A stretch of 64,000 nt of DNA, taken from positions 372,001-436,000 of the forward strand of contig NZ_JANWOI010000004.1 in NCBI RefSeq assembly GCF_027920805.1. Direction: 5' to 3'. Both the position numbers and the translations under genes were made by a program. Positions 54,096 through 63,774 of the stretch are shown here, in pieces. The stretch's first letter is position 1. Each line of letters starts with the position of its first letter. The stretch comes from Govania unica. GTDB taxonomy: Bacteria > Pseudomonadota > Alphaproteobacteria > Sphingomonadales > Govanellaceae. The notes below the pieces were generated by a model. It made no database searches and had not been told where the DNA came from. It saw nothing but the letters and a program-made list of their open reading frames with translations.

Positions 54096-55075
54096 CCGAA
54101 GCGCTGCTCAAGGTCACCGACCTCAAAGTCCATTTCCCCATCCGCACCGGCGGCTTTCTGATCCCGCAGATCACTCAGCTCAAGGCCGTGGACGGCGTAA
54201 GTTTCTCCGTACGGGAGGGCGAGACCCTCGGCATCGTCGGCGAATCCGGTTGCGGCAAATCGACGCTCGGCCGCGCCATCCTGCGTCTGATTGAGCCGAC
54301 AGCGGGCGAAGTCCTGTGGCAGGGCGATGATCTCGCCGCCCTCGACCCGCGCGCCATGCGGCTCCGGCGTAAGGAGTTGCAGATCATTTTTCAGGACCCG
54401 CTCGCAAGCCTCGACCCGCGCATGACGGTGGGGGCCATCATCGCCGAGCCCTTGCGCGCGCTTGAACCCGGTCTGACCCGCACCGAAATCCGCGCGCGCG
54501 TGGCCGCCATGATGGAGCAGGTCGGCCTCCGGCCCGAGACCGTCAACCGCTATCCCCATGAATTTTCCGGCGGCCAGTGCCAGCGCATCGGCATCGCCCG
54601 GGCCATGATCCTGCGCCCGCGCCTGGTGCTTTGTGATGAACCGGTGTCGGCGCTCGATGTCTCCATTCAGGCGCAGATCGTCAATCTGCTGATGGATCTG
54701 CAACGGGAGTTCGGCCTGACGCTGTTGTTCATCAGCCATGATCTGGCGGTGGTGCGCCATATCAGTCACCGCGTCATGGTGCTTTATCTTGGTCAGGTCA
54801 TGGAAATCGCCGACCGTGACGCGCTCTATGCCCGGCCGGGGCATCCCTATACGCGGGCGCTTCTCGCCTCGGTGCCGGTGGCCGATCCCGATGCCCCGCT
54901 CGACGCGCCGCCGGTCGCGGGCGATCTGCCGTCACCGCTCGATCCGCCGCGCGGCTGTGTGTTTTCAACCCGCTGCCCCCATGTGGCGGACATCTGCCGC
55001 ACCACGCGGCCGCGCCTTGAGGTCACCGCTCCCGGTCACGAGATCGCCTGTCACCGCTGGCGCGACATCGCCTGA
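54092..55075 (+). CDS. oligopeptide-type ABC transporter ATPase (OppF-like)
   Basis: 327 residues. Walker [16 protein letters not shown], signature [15 protein letters not shown], Walker [16 protein letters not shown]-terminal cysteines [17 protein letters not shown]. Last of the four transporter genes; the LAL regulator starts only about 30 bases later, so it may be in the same transcript. No OppA-type binding protein gene occurs in the window. Confidence 0.93.
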   Translation: MTEALLKVTDLKVHFPIRTGGFLIPQITQLKAVDGVSFSVREGETLGIVGESGCGKSTLGRAILRLIEPTAGEVLWQGDDLAALDPRAMRLRRKELQIIFQDPLASLDPRMTVGAIIAEPLRALEPGLTRTEIRARVAAMMEQVGLRPETVNRYPHEFSGGQCQRIGIARAMILRPRLVLCDEPVSALDVSIQAQIVNLLMDLQREFGLTLLFISHDLAVVRHISHRVMVLYLGQVMEIADRDALYARPGHPYTRALLASVPVADPDAPLDAPPVAGDLPSPLDPPRGCVFSTRCPHVADICRTTRPRLEVTAPGHEIACHRWRDIA

Positions 55076-55104
55076 CTTGATTTCCTCATGGGCCCCGCGT
55101 TACC

Positions 55105-57894
55105 GTGACTGGACTGTCTCGATCAGACCATCAAGAGTCTGGCGGACCGGGCAGCTCACGGGGGGAGTCGCGCGACGTGCCGAGTTTGCAGAACGATCTC
55201 ATACTGACCAAGCTCACGCCGCCCTTGGGCGGGCGGGCCATGCAGCCGCGTCGGCGGCTGAACGAGCTGATACGGCGCGAGGGTCTGCGCAAATTGACCC
55301 TGGTTGCGGCCCCTGCGGGCTTCGGCAAGACCACGCTCATGGCGCAATGGTATCACGCCATGGCCGAGGTCGGGGTGACCCCCTGCTGGGTCTCGCTCGC
55401 CGCCGATGATCGGGAGCTGCGGTCGTTTCTCGGTTATGTGATCGGGGCCTTGCGCGGTATTGATCCCTCGATCGGCAGCGACGCCGCCGAGCTTCTGGAG
55501 AGTCAGGGCAATATCCAGCCGCAAAAGGTCATTGGTCGTCTTGTGAATGATCTGGTGTCCGAAGGCCGCACGGTGGCGCTTTTTCTCGACGATTACCACA
55601 CGGTCGACGGCCCCGAAGTAGGGGCGGTGGTGGCGACACTTCTGGCTCTGGCACCGGCCAATTTCCATCTGGTGATCGCCAGTCGCAGCACCCCGGGTCT
55701 GCCGGTCGCGACCCTGCGCGTGCGCGGGGAGCTGCGCGAACTCGGTCTCGCCGATCTTCGTTTCGATGATGCCGAGACCGAACGTTTTTTGCGGGCGGAG
55801 CTTGGCGGCAGGCTCGACGGGCAACAGGTCGCGACCCTTCAGGAACGCACCGAAGGCTGGGCCGCAGGCCTGCAACTCGCCACCCTCGCCCTGCGCGATG
55901 CGGGATCATGGGAGACGTTTATTTCGTCTTTTTCAGGCAGCCTGAGGGAGGTGGCCGATTATCTCGCCGCCGATGTGCTCAATCGTCAGCGTGCCGATGT
56001 GCGTGATTTTCTGTTGAAGACCGGCGTGCTCGACCGCTTGAACGCGTCGCTCTGTGATGCCGTCACCGGGCGCACGGACTCGCATCATCTGTTGCAGGAG
56101 ATTGAAGCCGACGGGCTGTTCATCCTGCCGCTCGACCGCGAGCAGAAATGGTACCGTTATCACCATCTGTTCAGCGATTTTCTACGTCAGCATCTCGATC
56201 GCAGCCACCCCGGCATGGCGGCCGATCTTTATGGCCGCGCCGGTCGCTGGTTCGCCGCTGCCAATCTGCCGCTTGAGGCCGTGACCTATGTGATGAAGGC
56301 GGGCGATTACGACAGCGTTGCCGCGCTGGTGGAAGAACATGCTCATGGCATGCTCAAGGTCGGGGCCATGGCGCGGGTGGAAGACTGGATCGGTCGTCTA
56401 CCGCTTTCGGTCATCGAACGCCGTCCGCGTCTGCCACTGTTCCGCTGCTGGGCCTTGTTCCATATGCGGGATCCCGATCGCGCGGTGACAGAATTGCGCC
56501 GGGCTGAACGCATGATCGCCGAACGTCAGGCCCGGGGGGAAAGCATCGGTAATCTTACCCCGACACAGATCGCGGCGGAAATTGACGCGCTTCGGGCCGG
56601 GATCGCCATTGCCTGCGACGATGTGGAAGCGGTTCTCGACCTCTCCATCGAACCGACGGACTGCGCCCCAAAAGACCGCACCTGGATCGGCGCCGTGACC
56701 GCCAATATTCGCGGCTTTGCGCTTTCGGCCTGCGGACGCTTTGCCGAAGCGCGGGAGATCCTGGCTCGCGCCCGCGAGATGCATCGGGAGGACGACGCGC
56801 CTTTCGGTGTGGTCTATGCCGATTGCTTTCTCGGTCTGGTAGAATTGGCCCAAGGGCATCTTCATGCGGCGGCGGCGCGGTTTCAACAGGCGGCGGATAT
56901 CGCCGACCGCAGCAATTGCCTTGCCCCCGGCGTTGCTTTGGCCAATGTCCTGCGTGGCACGGTTTTATATGAATGGAACCGCATCGCCGATGCCGAAGGA
57001 CTGATCGCGCCCTATCTCAGCATCCTTGACGAATGCGGCCATGTGGAGCCGCAGGTCATGGGCTATTTGACCATGGCCCGGATCAAGGACAGTCAGGGCC
57101 GCCATGGGGAGGCGCGGACCTATCATGACCGTGTGCGCGAGATTTGCGGCCGCAAATATTTTGGCCGCCAACGCGCGCAAGCTCTGCATGATGAACTGCG
57201 TGCCCTGTTGCTGCGCGGCGATCTGGAGGCCGCGCGGGAGCGTCTGCGGGAGGAACAGATCCCGCTTGAAAGCAAACCCGAAAGCCAGCCCGGCTCCTGG
57301 CTCCGCGTGACCGCCCTCCATGATGTGATCCGCGCGCGCTTCCGCATTTTCGATGGTCAGGGGGCGGCGGCGCTTCTGCTGCTGCGTCCGGTGCTGGCGG
57401 CGGCGCGCGAGGCCGGACGCCTTCAGCGCGTGATCGAACTTCTGCTGCTCACCGCCGAAGCCTTACGCCAGAGTGGAGAGATCGCGCAGGCCCGGGCCCT
57501 GGTGCGGGAAGCGGTTCTGCTCGGCGAATCCGAACGCTATGTGCGGCATTTCCTCGATGAGGGGCCCTATGTGCGTGATCTTTTGCGCATGCTCGACCGC
57601 GACCCTGAGGTGCCGGCTCATTATCTCCGACAGCTGCTTGCCGGGTTCGAACCCCCGGCCCGTGCGGACGTCGCAGCAGGCCAACCGCCGCGTGATCTCC
57701 TGAGCAGCCGCGAAAGCAACGTGCTCGGTCTCATGGCCGCCGGCAAAAGCAACCGCACGATCGCGCAGGAACTGGCCATTACCGAAAACACGGTCAAATG
57801 GCATATCAAGAATATCTTCCAGAAACTCGGCGTCGAAAACCGCACCTCCGCCGTCTTAGCCGCGCAACAGATGAAACCTGTGATGCAAGCCTAA
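55105..57894 (+). CDS. large ATP-dependent LuxR (MalT/LAL-type) regulator
   Basis: 929 residues from GTG 55105 (GTG 55177 also possible). Walker A APAGFGKTTL at about residues 69-78, STAND/NB-ARC-like domain with Walker B-type LFLDDYHTVDGPEV and HLVIASRSTPGLPVATLRVRGEL, then a winged helix-like stretch, a long TPR-like helical domain (RFAEAREILARAREMHRED; LAQGHLHAAAARFQQAADIAD) that usually senses the inducer, and a C-terminal LuxR HTH (LSSRESNVLGLMAAGKSNRTIAQELAITENTVKWHIKNIFQKLGVENRTSAVLA). MalT-like activators fire when an inducer and ATP are bound. Placed between the ABC transporter and the TonB receptor. Confidence 0.93.
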   Translation: MTGLSRSDHQESGGPGSSRGESRDVPSLQNDLILTKLTPPLGGRAMQPRRRLNELIRREGLRKLTLVAAPAGFGKTTLMAQWYHAMAEVGVTPCWVSLAADDRELRSFLGYVIGALRGIDPSIGSDAAELLESQGNIQPQKVIGRLVNDLVSEGRTVALFLDDYHTVDGPEVGAVVATLLALAPANFHLVIASRSTPGLPVATLRVRGELRELGLADLRFDDAETERFLRAELGGRLDGQQVATLQERTEGWAAGLQLATLALRDAGSWETFISSFSGSLREVADYLAADVLNRQRADVRDFLLKTGVLDRLNASLCDAVTGRTDSHHLLQEIEADGLFILPLDREQKWYRYHHLFSDFLRQHLDRSHPGMAADLYGRAGRWFAAANLPLEAVTYVMKAGDYDSVAALVEEHAHGMLKVGAMARVEDWIGRLPLSVIERRPRLPLFRCWALFHMRDPDRAVTELRRAERMIAERQARGESIGNLTPTQIAAEIDALRAGIAIACDDVEAVLDLSIEPTDCAPKDRTWIGAVTANIRGFALSACGRFAEAREILARAREMHREDDAPFGVVYADCFLGLVELAQGHLHAAAARFQQAADIADRSNCLAPGVALANVLRGTVLYEWNRIADAEGLIAPYLSILDECGHVEPQVMGYLTMARIKDSQGRHGEARTYHDRVREICGRKYFGRQRAQALHDELRALLLRGDLEAARERLREEQIPLESKPESQPGSWLRVTALHDVIRARFRIFDGQGAAALLLLRPVLAAAREAGRLQRVIELLLLTAEALRQSGEIAQARALVREAVLLGESERYVRHFLDEGPYVRDLLRMLDRDPEVPAHYLRQLLAGFEPPARADVAAGQPPRDLLSSRESNVLGLMAAGKSNRTIAQELAITENTVKWHIKNIFQKLGVENRTSAVLAAQQMKPVMQA

Positions 57895-57903
57895 CCCCCT
57901 TTC

Positions 57904-57982
57904 GTCATTGCGAGGCGCAGCCGAAGCAATCCAGCCTTCCCGCCGAAGAGTCTGGATTGCTTCGGCTGCGCCTCGCAATGAC
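57904..57982. repeat. inverted repeat pair before the TonB receptor
   Basis: GTCATTGCGAGGCGCAGCCG...CCAG (57904-57934) and its exact inverted copy (57952-57982) follow the regulator stop and can form a long hairpin, possibly ending its transcript. The remaining bases to the receptor ATG at 58144 show AAGGGAGGGA as ribosome-binding site and no other gene. Confidence 0.85.
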
Positions 57983-58143
57983 GGCGAAACCCTCCCCCCA
58001 CCCTTAAGTAGGGGCCAAAATTATTTCATCCAGCCCCCACTTTGGGGGCGGGACTAACCCGGCATTGCGGGCTAAGCACAAGACTACGGGCGGAGAATCA
58101 ACGTCGCCGTCGGGGACATAATAAATTCATAAGGGAGGGAACC

Positions 58144-60408
58144 ATGCGCTCGCATGCGGCACTGACGCGCTATCGGACCATGCTGTTGCAATCGGTGGGG
58201 GTGACACTTGGGGTGACACTGGGGCTGACATCTGTGGCGGCGGCTCAGGAGACTTTCGGGCTTGAAGAAATCATGGTCACCGCGCGCAAATTTTCAGAAG
58301 CGCTGCAGGACACGCCGATTTCCATCACCGCCTTTACCGCGACCGATCTTGAAAAACGCGGCATGAGCAATATTTCTCAGATCGGCGACGCCACACCGAA
58401 TATGAAATTCGATGCCACGGCACCGATCAGCGGCGCCTCGAACGCGGCCGCCATTTTCATTCGCGGCATCGGTCAGACGGATTTCATTCTGACAGTCGAT
58501 CCCGGCGTCGGTCTTTATCTCGATGGCGTCTATATCTCGCGCTCGGTGGGTGGTGTGCTCGATCTCCTCGATCTTGAACGAGTTGAAGTGTTGCGCGGGC
58601 CGCAAGGCACGCTCTTTGGTCGCAACACCATCGGCGGCGCCATCAACCTCACCAGCAAAAAACCGGATGGCAAATTCGCCGGCATGGGCGAAGTGACCAT
58701 GGGCAGCTACAATCGCATTGACGCTCGACTGTCAGTCAATATTCCGATTATCGAGGACAAATTCTTCGCCCGCATTTCCGCCTCGTCGAAAAATCGCGAT
58801 GGCTTTGGGCGTCGTCTTTTGACCGATCAGAAATATGGCAATCAGAACACCAATTCCGTACGCGGCGCGTTTCGCTTGCTGCCGAGTGAAAATATCGAAA
58901 TCAATCTGAGCGCGGATTACACCCGTGCCCGCGAAGAGTCGCCGGTGACAACGCTCGTCTGGGATCGTCCGCTTTCCGAGTTTGGCGGCGGGGCGATCAC
59001 CGGGCTTTATAATATGTTCGTCGCGCCGGTGACCGGCCTTCCCTATGACAGCCGCTGGCTGCCGCACGAAAAAAATACTTCCTATGCCACCGGCCCCACC
59101 GGATCAAACCTGGATGTCTGGGGTCTCAGCATGACGGTGGATTGGGACGCGGGTCCGGTGGCCGTGAAATCCATCACCGCCTACCGCAAGGTGAAAGCGG
59201 ACTTTGGCCGCGATCCCGATGGCTCGCCGGTGGTCCTGGTTCAAACCTCGAACGTCATGGATACGGAACAGTTCAGTCAGGAATTCCAGTTCACCGGCAA
59301 GGCTATGAATGATCGCCTGACCTGGCTCGCCGGAGCCTATTATTTCAAGGAAACCGGCTCTGACGATGTGACCGCCAATATCGGCTGGGGTATTTTCGAA
59401 GCGCTCGGCATTCCGCTGTCGATCCATGGCCCGACCATCGTCGATAATCGCAGTTATGCCGCCTTCCTCAATCTCAATTATGCCATCACCGATAAACTCA
59501 ATCTGTCGGGCGGCATCCGCTATTCGGAAGACAAAAAGAAAGCCACGGTCAATCAGTATTTCACCGATCTCGGCATTCTCGCGCTGGCCAATCCGGTGGG
59601 TAAAAAGAACTTCGATGACGTCACGCCGAAGGTCAGTCTTGATTACCGTTGGACCGGGGAATTCATGACCTATGCATCCTATGCCAAGGGCTTCAAATCG
59701 GGCGGGTTCACCGGTCGTTATGTGGTGCCGACGCTTGAGCCGCGGCCGTTCGATCCCGAAAAACTCACGACTTATGAAGTCGGTTTCAAAAGTCAGTTCC
59801 TCGACAATCACGTGCGCCTCAACGCCTCCGCCTTCTATTCCGATTACAAGGATATTCAGGTGACGATTTTCAATGGTGTCGCGCCGGAAACCCGGAACGC
59901 CGCCAAGGGCCGCATCAAGGGTGCAGAAGTCGAACTCACGGCACTGCCCGCCGAAGGTCTGACGGTGACCGGGGCGATCGGTTATATGGACGCGAAATAT
60001 ACCAAGTTCAATCCGCTCGACAGCGTCGGTCTGGTGCTGCCGCTGCAAATCACCAACAAGTTTGTCAACACGCCTAAATGGTCGCTGAATGCTTCGGCGG
60101 AATATCGCTTCCCGCTCGGCGAGAAGGCGGGTGACATCGCCCTGCGCGCGGATTGGAATTACCACAGCAAGATCGCCATGGATGCCGTCAACACGCCCGA
60201 ACTCATCCAGAAAGGCATGAGCCTGATCAATAGCCGCATCAGCTATCACTCGCCGAACGAGATGTGGGAATTTGCTCTGTTTGTCACGAACCTGACCAAT
60301 GAGCGTTATTTTGTCGGCGGTGTTGCCGACATCGCGTCCTTCGGTCTTGTGGAAGCCACCTGGGCCCGTCCGCGGGAATGGGGCGCAAGCGTCAAGGCCA
60401 GTTTCTAG
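58144..60408 (+). CDS. TonB-dependent outer-membrane receptor
   Basis: 754 residues. Signal peptide MRSHAALTRYRTMLLQSVGVTLG...SVAAAQ; TonB-box-like LEEIMVTARK just after it; plug domain (TPISITAFTATDLEKRGMSNISQIGDATPNM; IRGIGQTDFILTVDPGVGLYLDGVYISRSVGGVLDLLDLERVEVLRGPQGTLFGRNTIGGAIN) and a beta-barrel ending in an aromatic residue (SVKASF). The plug resembles receptors of the Alphaproteobacterial FecA/CirA-like family used for siderophores, sugars, peptides or aromatics; substrate unknown. The amidase starts 56 bases later, so the two may be cotranscribed. Confidence 0.93.
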   Translation: MRSHAALTRYRTMLLQSVGVTLGVTLGLTSVAAAQETFGLEEIMVTARKFSEALQDTPISITAFTATDLEKRGMSNISQIGDATPNMKFDATAPISGASNAAAIFIRGIGQTDFILTVDPGVGLYLDGVYISRSVGGVLDLLDLERVEVLRGPQGTLFGRNTIGGAINLTSKKPDGKFAGMGEVTMGSYNRIDARLSVNIPIIEDKFFARISASSKNRDGFGRRLLTDQKYGNQNTNSVRGAFRLLPSENIEINLSADYTRAREESPVTTLVWDRPLSEFGGGAITGLYNMFVAPVTGLPYDSRWLPHEKNTSYATGPTGSNLDVWGLSMTVDWDAGPVAVKSITAYRKVKADFGRDPDGSPVVLVQTSNVMDTEQFSQEFQFTGKAMNDRLTWLAGAYYFKETGSDDVTANIGWGIFEALGIPLSIHGPTIVDNRSYAAFLNLNYAITDKLNLSGGIRYSEDKKKATVNQYFTDLGILALANPVGKKNFDDVTPKVSLDYRWTGEFMTYASYAKGFKSGGFTGRYVVPTLEPRPFDPEKLTTYEVGFKSQFLDNHVRLNASAFYSDYKDIQVTIFNGVAPETRNAAKGRIKGAEVELTALPAEGLTVTGAIGYMDAKYTKFNPLDSVGLVLPLQITNKFVNTPKWSLNASAEYRFPLGEKAGDIALRADWNYHSKIAMDAVNTPELIQKGMSLINSRISYHSPNEMWEFALFVTNLTNERYFVGGVADIASFGLVEATWARPREWGASVKASF

Positions 60409-60464
60409 GCCTGTCGGTGAGGATGAACGACTGTCTTCCGACTAATGGATGAATGGAGAGTTTC

Positions 60465-61913
60465 ATGAAAATCAGCGAGTATGTGCGATATGATGGCCTC
60501 GGCCTCGCCGACCTGATGCAAAAGGGCGAGGTGTCTCCGGCCGAGACGGCAGCCGCCGCGCTCGAAGCCGTTGCCCGCGTCAATCCGGAAGTTCATGCGG
60601 TGATTGAAACCTATCCGGAACGGGCCCAGCCGCGCTCGCTCGATGATTTTCCCGCTGGTCCGTTTCGCGGCGTGCCGTTCATGGTGAAGGATCTGGTGAT
60701 CCATGAAACCGGTAAAAAGATAGAAGGCGGCAGCCGTCTTGCTGCCGGTATGGTGGCCCCTCATGATACCGATCTGATGGTGCGCTATCGGGCGGCCGGG
60801 TTGAATGTGCTCGGCCGCACCAAATCGCCCGAGATGGGCTATAATCTTTCGACCGAAAATCTGTTGCATGGGCCGGTGCATAATCCGTGGAACACCGAAC
60901 GTTCGGCCGGCGGTTCGTCGGGCGGGTCCGCTGCGGCGGTGGCGGCGGGCATCTTGCCGCTTGCTCATGCGAATGACGGCGGCGGCTCGATCCGCATTCC
61001 GGCGTCGGTCTGTGGTCTTGTGGGCTTGCGGCCAACGCGCGGTCGCACGCCGCTCGGGCCGGATACGGGTACTGCACTCAATGGCTTCGGGGTTGAACAT
61101 GTGGTCAGCCGCACGGTCCGCGACAGCGCCGCGGCCCTTGATGCCACCGAAGGTCCGGGCATCGGGGATCCGTTTGAAATCGCCCGTCCGGCGCGGTCCT
61201 ATCTCGAAGCGGTATCGCGGGCGCCGCGGCCGTTGCGGGTGGGATTCATGGTCAATGCCTGGGGCGGCTGGCGCACGGCCCCGGACATCGCTGCGGCTCT
61301 CGAAGACACCGCACGGCTGCTCGGGGATCTCGGCCATCATGTGGAGGACGCGAGCCCAAACCTCGGCATGAGCTGGGACAGCTTCATCGAAACCAACGCC
61401 GTGATCTGGAGCGCCAATATCGCCACCTGGATCGATGGCATTGCCGGTCTCACCGGACGTGCTATCGGCCCTGACACGCTCGAAGCGACGACGCTTGCGG
61501 CTTATGAGTTCGGCAGCAGCCTCACGGCCAAGCAATATCTCGGGGCCGACGCCGCCTGCAATCAGGTTTGCCGCAGTGTGGCGCCGTTCTTTGAACAATA
61601 CGATGTCCTGCTGACGCCGACCCTGCCGCAGCCGCCGCAGGCGATCGGCTTCCACAACGCGGACGAACAGGGCGTCGATGCCCGCGAATGGCCCCGGCGG
61701 GTGTTCCAGACCTCGCCCTTCACGCCGCTGTTCAATATGACCGGCCAACCGGCTATGTCGCTGCCGCTCCATCAGGGCGGAGACGGGTTGCCGATCGGCA
61801 TGCAGATCGTGGCGCGTTATGGCCGGGAGGAGATCCTGTTCAGCCTCGCCGGTCAGCTTGAACAAGCCTGCCCCTGGACCGGGCGCGTGCCGCCCGTTTT
61901 CGCCAGCCACTAA
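60465..61913 (+). CDS. amidase signature enzyme
   Basis: 482 residues. Ser-cisSer-Lys triad: Lys75 in [10 protein letters not shown], cis-Ser in the 149-153 segment GGSSGG, nucleophile Ser175 in [10 protein letters not shown]. Hydrolyses amide bonds of unspecified substrates. ATG 60465 has GGAGAG just upstream; ATG 60453 is possible. Cytosolic by sequence. Lies between the TonB receptor and an HDAC-like deacetylase; a shared pathway on imported amide compounds is inference. Confidence 0.92.
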   Translation: MKISEYVRYDGLGLADLMQKGEVSPAETAAAALEAVARVNPEVHAVIETYPERAQPRSLDDFPAGPFRGVPFMVKDLVIHETGKKIEGGSRLAAGMVAPHDTDLMVRYRAAGLNVLGRTKSPEMGYNLSTENLLHGPVHNPWNTERSAGGSSGGSAAAVAAGILPLAHANDGGGSIRIPASVCGLVGLRPTRGRTPLGPDTGTALNGFGVEHVVSRTVRDSAAALDATEGPGIGDPFEIARPARSYLEAVSRAPRPLRVGFMVNAWGGWRTAPDIAAALEDTARLLGDLGHHVEDASPNLGMSWDSFIETNAVIWSANIATWIDGIAGLTGRAIGPDTLEATTLAAYEFGSSLTAKQYLGADAACNQVCRSVAPFFEQYDVLLTPTLPQPPQAIGFHNADEQGVDAREWPRRVFQTSPFTPLFNMTGQPAMSLPLHQGGDGLPIGMQIVARYGREEILFSLAGQLEQACPWTGRVPPVFASH

Positions 61914-61925
61914 AGGATAGCACTC

Positions 61926-63026
61926 ATGACCACGGGACTTGTCTGGCATGAACTTTATATGTGGCATGACACCGGGAATTATGCCGGGGTCATGCCCGCG
62001 GGCTACCCCATCCAGCCCGGTCAGCATGCGGAAAATCCGGAGACCAAGCGGCGTTTTAAAAACCTGCTTGAAGTCACCGGCCTGCTCGATCAGCTGGCTG
62101 TGATCCAGCCGCGCAAGGCCACCCGTGAGGAAATCCTAAGGGTTCATGCGCCCGACTATATCGCCCGTATTGAAGCTCAAAGCCTCGACCGTGGCGGCGA
62201 CGCCGGAGGGCTCACGCCCTTCAGCACCGGCAGCTTCGAGATCGCCCGGCTGTCGGCGGGCGGGGTGATCGCAGCCACCGACGCCGTGCTCGATGGCCAG
62301 GTGCGCAATGCCTATGCCCTGGTGCGCCCACCGGGACATCACGCGGTGCGCGACAGCGGCATGGGGTTCTGCATGCTGGCGAACGCCGCCATTGCCGGTT
62401 ACCACGCTTTGGAGGCGCGCGGCCTCGGACGCATCGCCTATGTGGACTGGGATGTCCATCACGGCAACGGCACCGAGTCGATTTTCTGGGAAGACCCGCG
62501 CGCCCTCACCATTTCGCTGCATCAGGATCACTGCTTCCCGCCCGATACCGGCGGGGTGGAGGCGAACGGCGGCGGCGCGGGCGCGGGCTATAACATCAAT
62601 ATCCCTCTGCCGCCGGGCTCCGGCGTCGGCGCTTATGTGGCGGCATTCGAACGGGTGGTCATCCCGGCGCTCGACCGCTTCAAGCCCGATCTCATTTTCG
62701 TGCCGTCGGGCTTTGATGCCGGGGGTCATGATCCCCTCGGCCGCATGATGATGCATTCGGAAGGTTATCGCAGCCTGACGCGAATATTGGTGGACGCCGC
62801 CGCGCGGCTCTGTGACGGCCGCCTCGTCATGTGTCATGAGGGTGGATATAACCCGCCGACAGTGCCCTTCTACGGCCTCGCGGTGATGGAGGCGTTGTCG
62901 GGTATCTCGACCGGTGTCGAGGATCCGTTCATGGCCTTGCTCGGCGGCATGGGCGGGCAAGGCTTGCAGCCTCATCAGGCGGCGGTGATCGATCAGGCGG
63001 CGGCGCTTCTGTCCCGTATCGGCTAA
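61926..63026 (+). CDS. class II HDAC-like deacetylase (acetylpolyamine amidohydrolase type)
   Basis: 366 residues. Zn-dependent deacetylase of the HDAC superfamily. Catalytic His138-His139 in RPPGHHAVRDSGMGFCMLANAA, zinc ligands Asp176 and His178 in DWDVHHGNGTE, Asp264 in SGFDAGGHDPLG, and the active-site tyrosine in EGGYNPPTVP are present. Bacterial relatives deacetylate polyamines or short-chain amides; some act on proteins. Follows the amidase by 12 bases. Conserved N-terminal helix (GLVWHELYMWHDTGNYAG) is typical of the class II bacterial group. Confidence 0.92.
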   Translation: MTTGLVWHELYMWHDTGNYAGVMPAGYPIQPGQHAENPETKRRFKNLLEVTGLLDQLAVIQPRKATREEILRVHAPDYIARIEAQSLDRGGDAGGLTPFSTGSFEIARLSAGGVIAATDAVLDGQVRNAYALVRPPGHHAVRDSGMGFCMLANAAIAGYHALEARGLGRIAYVDWDVHHGNGTESIFWEDPRALTISLHQDHCFPPDTGGVEANGGGAGAGYNINIPLPPGSGVGAYVAAFERVVIPALDRFKPDLIFVPSGFDAGGHDPLGRMMMHSEGYRSLTRILVDAAARLCDGRLVMCHEGGYNPPTVPFYGLAVMEALSGISTGVEDPFMALLGGMGGQGLQPHQAAVIDQAAALLSRIG

Positions 63027-63030
63027 GCCG

Positions 63031-63684
63031 TCACCATCCCTGTTCGCCGATCAGCGGCACGAAGCGGACCGCCTCATGGACCGTTGTCCTGAGCTCCGCA
63101 CCGTGCCGCTCGATCAGCAGCAGGTTCTGTAAAAATTCTGCCGCGCCGACCGGGATCATCAACCGCCCGCCCGGGGCCAGCTGATCGGTGAGGGCCTTCG
63201 GGACCGACGGCCCCCCGGCGCTGACCAGAATAGCGTCATAGGGAGCCTTCAAGGGATAGCCGAGCGTGCCGTCCCCAGTGATCACAGTCACATTGTCCAT
63301 ATCAAGGTTGCTGAACCGCCCGCGCGCCGCCCGCGCCAGATGCGGCAGGCGTTCCATGGTCACCACGCGCTCCACCAGATGCCCAAGCACCGCCGCGCCA
63401 TAGCCCGACCCGGTACCGACCTCAAGCACCCGGTCGCGCCGCTTGAGGCTCAGCAGCTCCAGCATGCGGGCGACAATATAGGGTTGTGAAATGGTCTGGC
63501 CTTCGCCGATCGGCAGCGCGCCATCGTCATAGGCGAGCGGCTGCATATCCTCGGGCACGAACAAATGGCGCGGGATTTTACCCATGGCCTCCAGCACGCG
63601 TTTGTCTGCGATGCCGCGCGCTTTCAATTGCGTGGCCACCATGTCAGCGCGGGCTTTGGCCCAACTGTCGGTGTCATCGCTCAT
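63031..63684 (-). CDS. pcm: protein-L-isoaspartate O-methyltransferase
   Basis: 217 residues, repair of isoaspartyl residues in damaged proteins using SAM. ARGIADKRVLEAMGKIPRHLFVPEDMQPLAYDDGALPIGEGQTISQPYIVARMLELL and the SAM motif VLEVGTGSGYGAAVLGHLV are typical. ATG at 63684 is used; GTG at 63687 is adjacent. Convergent to the HDAC-like gene with 4 bases between stops. Confidence 0.95.
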   Translation of the reverse strand: MSDDTDSWAKARADMVATQLKARGIADKRVLEAMGKIPRHLFVPEDMQPLAYDDGALPIGEGQTISQPYIVARMLELLSLKRRDRVLEVGTGSGYGAAVLGHLVERVVTMERLPHLARAARGRFSNLDMDNVTVITGDGTLGYPLKAPYDAILVSAGGPSVPKALTDQLAPGGRLMIPVGAAEFLQNLLLIERHGAELRTTVHEAVRFVPLIGEQGW

Positions 63685-63774
63685 CACTTGTCAGTATAAG
63701 TCATTTGTCTGTGCTTTTCATGGACTTTGCGGTGATGCCGGCAAACAATGGGGCAGCAATGATGGAGAGTAGAT

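Noticed and set aside
59104-60249. 381-codon minus-strand open frame opposite the TonB receptor
   Set aside because: Shadow frame inside the beta-barrel coding region.
60405-62027. 540-codon minus-strand open frame opposite the amidase
   Set aside because: Covers amidase and HDAC ends in the opposite frame; both real genes have intact catalytic motifs.
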